Shown here piece by piece: positions 6,532 through 9,339 of a DNA stretch of 9,339 nt (positions are counted from its first letter, which is position 1; each line of letters begins with the position of its first letter). This DNA is from Bacilli bacterium (GTDB lineage Bacteria; Bacillota_I; Bacilli_A; ML615J-28; CAG-313): positions 1 to 9,339 of the forward strand of contig CAAGKY010000229.1 in the NCBI GenBank assembly GCA_900770645.1. Direction: 5' to 3'. The translations under genes were made by a program, and so were the position numbers. The notes beneath the pieces were generated by a model, which did no database searches, had not been told where the DNA came from, and saw nothing but the letters and a program-made list of their open reading frames with translations.

Positions 6532-6957
6532 TTATTTTATTAATTCATCAATGGCTTCTAAATAACCGTTAAATCCATGACCTTTAATAGTTTTAATCGC
6601 TGCTAAGGCAACATAACTAATTTGTCTAAAATCTTCACGTTTACTTAAATCAGAAATATGAACTTCAATAGTTTTTATATTTACTGATTTTAAAGCATCA
6701 AGTAACGCAATGCTTGTGTGAGTATAAGCTCCAGGATTAATAACAATCCCATCAACTTTATCATAGTATGCTTGTTGAAAGCGATCTACTAAATCACCTT
6801 CATGATTAGATTGATAAATTTCAACTTCAATATTTTTGTTTTCTACGTAAGCCTCAATTAGATTACATAAGTCTTGATATGTTTCTTTTCCATATACGCT
6901 TGGTTCTCTAATTCCTAAGAAATTAAGATTAGGACCATTAATAACTAATATTTTCAT
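6532..6957 (-). CDS. aroQ: 3-dehydroquinate dehydratase, type II
   Basis: Dehydrates 3-dehydroquinate to 3-dehydroshikimate, the third step of the pathway. The 141 residues fit the small dodecameric type II enzyme, unrelated to the type I AroD. NGPNLNFLG (7-15) leads to the catalytic Arg17 and Tyr22 on the flexible lid loop. SNHEGDLVD (50-58) and INPGAYTHTS (73-82) follow, and EVHISD (98-103) contains the catalytic His100. Arg111 fits the conserved substrate-site position. The ATG shares one base with the stop of the preceding aroE-aroK gene (TAATG), implying translational coupling, and GAGGT is suitably spaced upstream. Confidence 0.96.
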   Translation of the reverse strand: MKILVINGPNLNFLGIREPSVYGKETYQDLCNLIEAYVENKNIEVEIYQSNHEGDLVDRFQQAYYDKVDGIVINPGAYTHTSIALLDALKSVNIKTIEVHISDLSKREDFRQISYVALAAIKTIKGHGFNGYLEAIDELIK

Positions 6958-8192
6958 TATTTTACCTCGTTTATTATTTTATTAATAACAAGTTCTAGGT
7001 CTTGATCATTTTTAACAATTATATCTGCGTAGTTACAATATAAATCATAACGTTCATGATATAACTTTTCTAAATCACTTTGATTACTAGATAATGGTCT
7101 AGTATCAGATACTTGAAGTAATTCAAGTGGTCGATCAATAAAGATAATAAGACCATTAGCTTTTAAGTATTCAATATTATTTTTTCTTTTAATTACTCCT
7201 CCACCTGTTGAAATAATTAAATTATTTAATTTTGAAACTTCATTAATAACTTTTGTTTCAATATCTCTAAAACTAGTTTCATCATGAGTTTTTAAATATT
7301 CTTTAATGGTAGTACCCATTTCTTTTTCCACTAAAGTATCAGTATCTACTACTTCTTTATTTAATTTATCAGCTAATAATTTAGAAATAGTTGTTTTGCC
7401 ACATGTAGGCATACCAATTAATACAATATTTCTTTTGTTGTTATAGATTTGATTATAGATATCATCAATTATTTTTTTATCATATTCTGTATCTGTAAAT
7501 ATACTTGATGCATATACTGCTTGAGCAACTAACATATAAAGTCCACTAACAGCAGTAATACCTCTTTCTAAAGCTTTTCTTACAAGCATTGTTTTTAGTG
7601 GATTATAAATAACATCCACAACTGCAACTAATTTATTAAATGTTGAAATATCAATAATTAAATCATCACAGTTAGGATACATTCCACATGGTGTTGCGTT
7701 AACAATGATTTGGCTATCATTATGATATTTAACCGCATCTTCATATGATATTTCATCACCAACTGGATCAATTGATACAAAAACTAGTTCTTTAGCTCCT
7801 AAATCTGTAAACACCGCTTTTGATGTTTTAGATGTTCCCCCAGTTCCTAGAACTAAAACTTTTTTACCTTTTACATCAATATTATTTGTTAATACTAAAT
7901 CTCTTAATCCTAAGTAATCAGTATTATAACCATATAGTTTACCTTTTTTATTTACAATCGTATTAACTGCTCCGATTTTTTTTGCAGCATCATCAATATA
8001 ATCTAAATATGGAATTACTTTTTCTTTGTATGGAATAGTAACATTGATAGCAATAAAATCATGTTTAGTCATAAATTCATCGAATTTATCTAATGGTACT
8101 TCAGTTATTTCGTATTGATAGTTGCTTATTTGTTCATGAATTTCTTTAGAAAAACTATGTCCTAAGCGTTCTCCAAGTAAACCATATTTCAT
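6957..8192 (-). CDS. aroEK: Fused shikimate dehydrogenase - shikimate kinase (AroE-AroK)
   Basis: A 411-residue fusion of two consecutive pathway enzymes. Residues 1 to about 250 are shikimate dehydrogenase (3-dehydroshikimate to shikimate): GHSFSK (11-16) binds shikimate, NVTIPYK carries the catalytic Lys56, YNTD the catalytic Asp92, and GTGGT (116-120) is the nucleotide loop. Residues from about 254 to 411 are shikimate kinase (ATP-dependent phosphorylation at O3): Walker A GMPTCGKTT (260-268), DTD (283-285) and Arg309 for shikimate, STGGGV (328-333), and the lid/C-terminal RPL (365-367) and RYDLY (381-385). The linker is only a few residues (NNKR). No frameshift or internal stop separates the halves. 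One oddity: where dehydrogenases usually have an Arg that grips the NADP 2'-phosphate (NRT or VSR), this one has Ser-Ile-Asp (140-142). The start lies one base after the aroC stop, with GAGGTG inside aroC's last codons. Confidence 0.95.
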   Translation of the reverse strand: MKYGLLGERLGHSFSKEIHEQISNYQYEITEVPLDKFDEFMTKHDFIAINVTIPYKEKVIPYLDYIDDAAKKIGAVNTIVNKKGKLYGYNTDYLGLRDLVLTNNIDVKGKKVLVLGTGGTSKTSKAVFTDLGAKELVFVSIDPVGDEISYEDAVKYHNDSQIIVNATPCGMYPNCDDLIIDISTFNKLVAVVDVIYNPLKTMLVRKALERGITAVSGLYMLVAQAVYASSIFTDTEYDKKIIDDIYNQIYNNKRNIVLIGMPTCGKTTISKLLADKLNKEVVDTDTLVEKEMGTTIKEYLKTHDETSFRDIETKVINEVSKLNNLIISTGGGVIKRKNNIEYLKANGLIIFIDRPLELLQVSDTRPLSSNQSDLEKLYHERYDLYCNYADIIVKNDQDLELVINKIINEVK

Positions 8193-8193
8193 C

Positions 8194-9291
8194 TTATTTC
8201 ACCTCAAAGTTTAGAAAATAGCATCCATATTTACTATATAACATATCCGCAATCACGATTGCCATTAAATTATCTATGACAATTCCTATTCTGCGAATAA
8301 TAGCAGGATCATGTCGTCCTGTAATAGATAAAGTAGTATTTTCTTTTTTTACAAAGTCAATTGTTTCTTGAGGAAGAGAAATTGATGGAGTTGGTTTAAT
8401 AGCTATATTAAAGACAACTGGCATTGAATTTGTAATTCCTCCATTGATTCCTGAATTGTTGTTTGTTTTTGTATATACTTTATTATTTTCGTAATATAAT
8501 TCATCATTAAAAGTTTTACCTGTTTCATTTACAACACCAAAACCTTTACCAAACTCAATTCCCTTTACTCCACCTATACTAAAGCACGCATTAGCAATCA
8601 ATCCTTCAACACTTGAAAACCATGGGTCTCCAAGTCCGATTGGTAAACCAGTTATGGCGGTTTGAAGAATACCACCAATTGAATCACCATCTTTAGTTGC
8701 TTTAGTAATTTCTGCTATTACATCTTCTTCAATATCATTAATAACTGGAAACTTTTTGTTTTGAAGACCTTTTATTTCTTGAAGATGATTATTAAAATCG
8801 GCATCTTTTACTTCTCCTACTTGTTTAATATGTGTCCCAATATAAATATTTTTTTCTTCTAGGGCTTTTTTTAAAATTGCCCCAACAGCAACAATCGCCG
8901 CAGTAATTCTACCTGAGAAATGTCCACCACCACGGTAATCATTAAAACCTAAATATTTTTCATGGGCTACATAATCTGCATGAGAGGGACGAGCAACTGA
9001 TTTAACTGCATCATAGTCTTTACTTTTAATATTTTTATTAGGAATAATAATTGTTAATGGTGCCCCAGTTGTAAATCCTTCAAACACTCCACTGATAATT
9101 TGAAACTCATCTTGTTCTACTCTTGGTGTTTCATTTTTACCTGTTGGTCTTCTTTTTGATAATTCAGAAGAAATGTATGCCTCATCTACTTTAATTCCTG
9201 GCATTACACCATCAAGGGTTGCGCCTACATATGGACCATGACTTTCGCCAAATAATGTTAAAGTTACGTTTTGTCCGATGGTATTTTTCAT
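8194..9291 (-). CDS. aroC: Chorismate synthase
   Basis: Converts EPSP to chorismate by anti-1,4-elimination of phosphate, using reduced FMN. At 365 residues it is the standard length. GESHG (15-19) contains His18 and RPSHADY (101-107) contains His104; these match the two conserved active-site histidines. RGGGHFSGR (120-128) is the second family signature, and TGRHDP (324-329), followed by a conserved C-terminal helix, is the third. There is no fused flavin reductase domain, so reduced flavin would have to come from a separate reductase. AGGAGG (9298-9303) lies six bases before the ATG. It is the first complete gene of the operon in this window. The ATG overlaps a TGA ending the only open frame upstream, so it may not be the first gene of the transcript. 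Confidence 0.97.
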   Translation of the reverse strand: MKNTIGQNVTLTLFGESHGPYVGATLDGVMPGIKVDEAYISSELSKRRPTGKNETPRVEQDEFQIISGVFEGFTTGAPLTIIIPNKNIKSKDYDAVKSVARPSHADYVAHEKYLGFNDYRGGGHFSGRITAAIVAVGAILKKALEEKNIYIGTHIKQVGEVKDADFNNHLQEIKGLQNKKFPVINDIEEDVIAEITKATKDGDSIGGILQTAITGLPIGLGDPWFSSVEGLIANACFSIGGVKGIEFGKGFGVVNETGKTFNDELYYENNKVYTKTNNNSGINGGITNSMPVVFNIAIKPTPSISLPQETIDFVKKENTTLSITGRHDPAIIRRIGIVIDNLMAIVIADMLYSKYGCYFLNFEVK

Positions 9292-9339
9292 ATAATACCT
9301 CCTAGTACACTATTCTCGTGAAAAAGCGTATCACAAACA
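9288..9339 (-). CDS. Possible 3' end of an upstream operon gene (partial)
   Basis: Of the three minus-strand frames before aroC, only one lacks stops. It encodes about 16 residues ending in VLGGII, and its TGA shares ATGA with the aroC start. The terminal Gly-Gly arises because the aroC Shine-Dalgarno AGGAGG is read as codons, a common look for gene ends that overlap the next ribosome site. No promoter is visible here. The identity cannot be told; aroB is the missing pathway gene, but nothing in these residues proves it. A frame this short could be open by chance. Confidence 0.35.
   Translation of the reverse strand, partial: VCDTLFHENSVLGGII

Noticed and set aside
9304..9339. A promoter directly before aroC
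   Set aside because: No acceptable -10 hexamer at a proper distance from a -35-like TTTGTG. An overlapping upstream frame explains the region as well or better.

Overview
The window is AT-rich DNA with every recognisable gene on the minus strand, so it reads from right to left. Gram-positive-type Shine-Dalgarno sites, U-tailed hairpin terminators, an ECF promoter resembling those of Bacillus sigma-X/M/W and overlapping operon genes point to a low-GC Firmicute or a relative such as an Erysipelotrichia- or Haloplasma/Izemoplasma-like lineage. The genus cannot be fixed from sequence alone. Tryptophan is encoded by TGG and no TGA interrupts a gene, so the standard code works. The nine main genes end in TAA or TAG.

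Region 1 (about 9339 down to 3373) is an aromatic amino acid operon. In transcription order it encodes chorismate synthase (aroC), a fused shikimate dehydrogenase-shikimate kinase (aroE-aroK), type II dehydroquinase (aroQ), EPSP synthase (aroA), prephenate dehydrogenase (tyrA) and a type I DAHP synthase (aroF/G/H class). The genes lie within 19 nt of each other or overlap, and a perfect hairpin terminator follows the last one. Together they cover DAHP synthesis and every step from dehydroquinate to chorismate, then the branch to 4-hydroxyphenylpyruvate/tyrosine. Only 3-dehydroquinate synthase (aroB) is missing. The operon may begin upstream of the window, because the only open frame ahead of aroC ends in a TGA that overlaps the aroC start.

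Region 2 (about 3312 down to 74) is a likely regulatory module: an ECF-type sigma factor, an overlapping single-pass membrane protein in the anti-sigma position, a terminator, and a secreted subtilisin-like (S8) protease. The sigma gene and the protease gene each carry the same promoter-like element upstream, TGTAA(C/T)-N17-CGTT, with 25 of 29 bases identical. This suggests the sigma factor drives its own operon and the protease gene. The sigma gene also has a perfect extended -10 site that could give basal expression. The protease has Glu where S8 enzymes normally carry the catalytic Asp.

The most interesting content is this ECF sigma / membrane anti-sigma / secreted protease circuit. The aromatic operon is mostly conventional; its oddities are the AroE-AroK fusion and an AroE cofactor pocket lacking the usual NADP-binding Arg.
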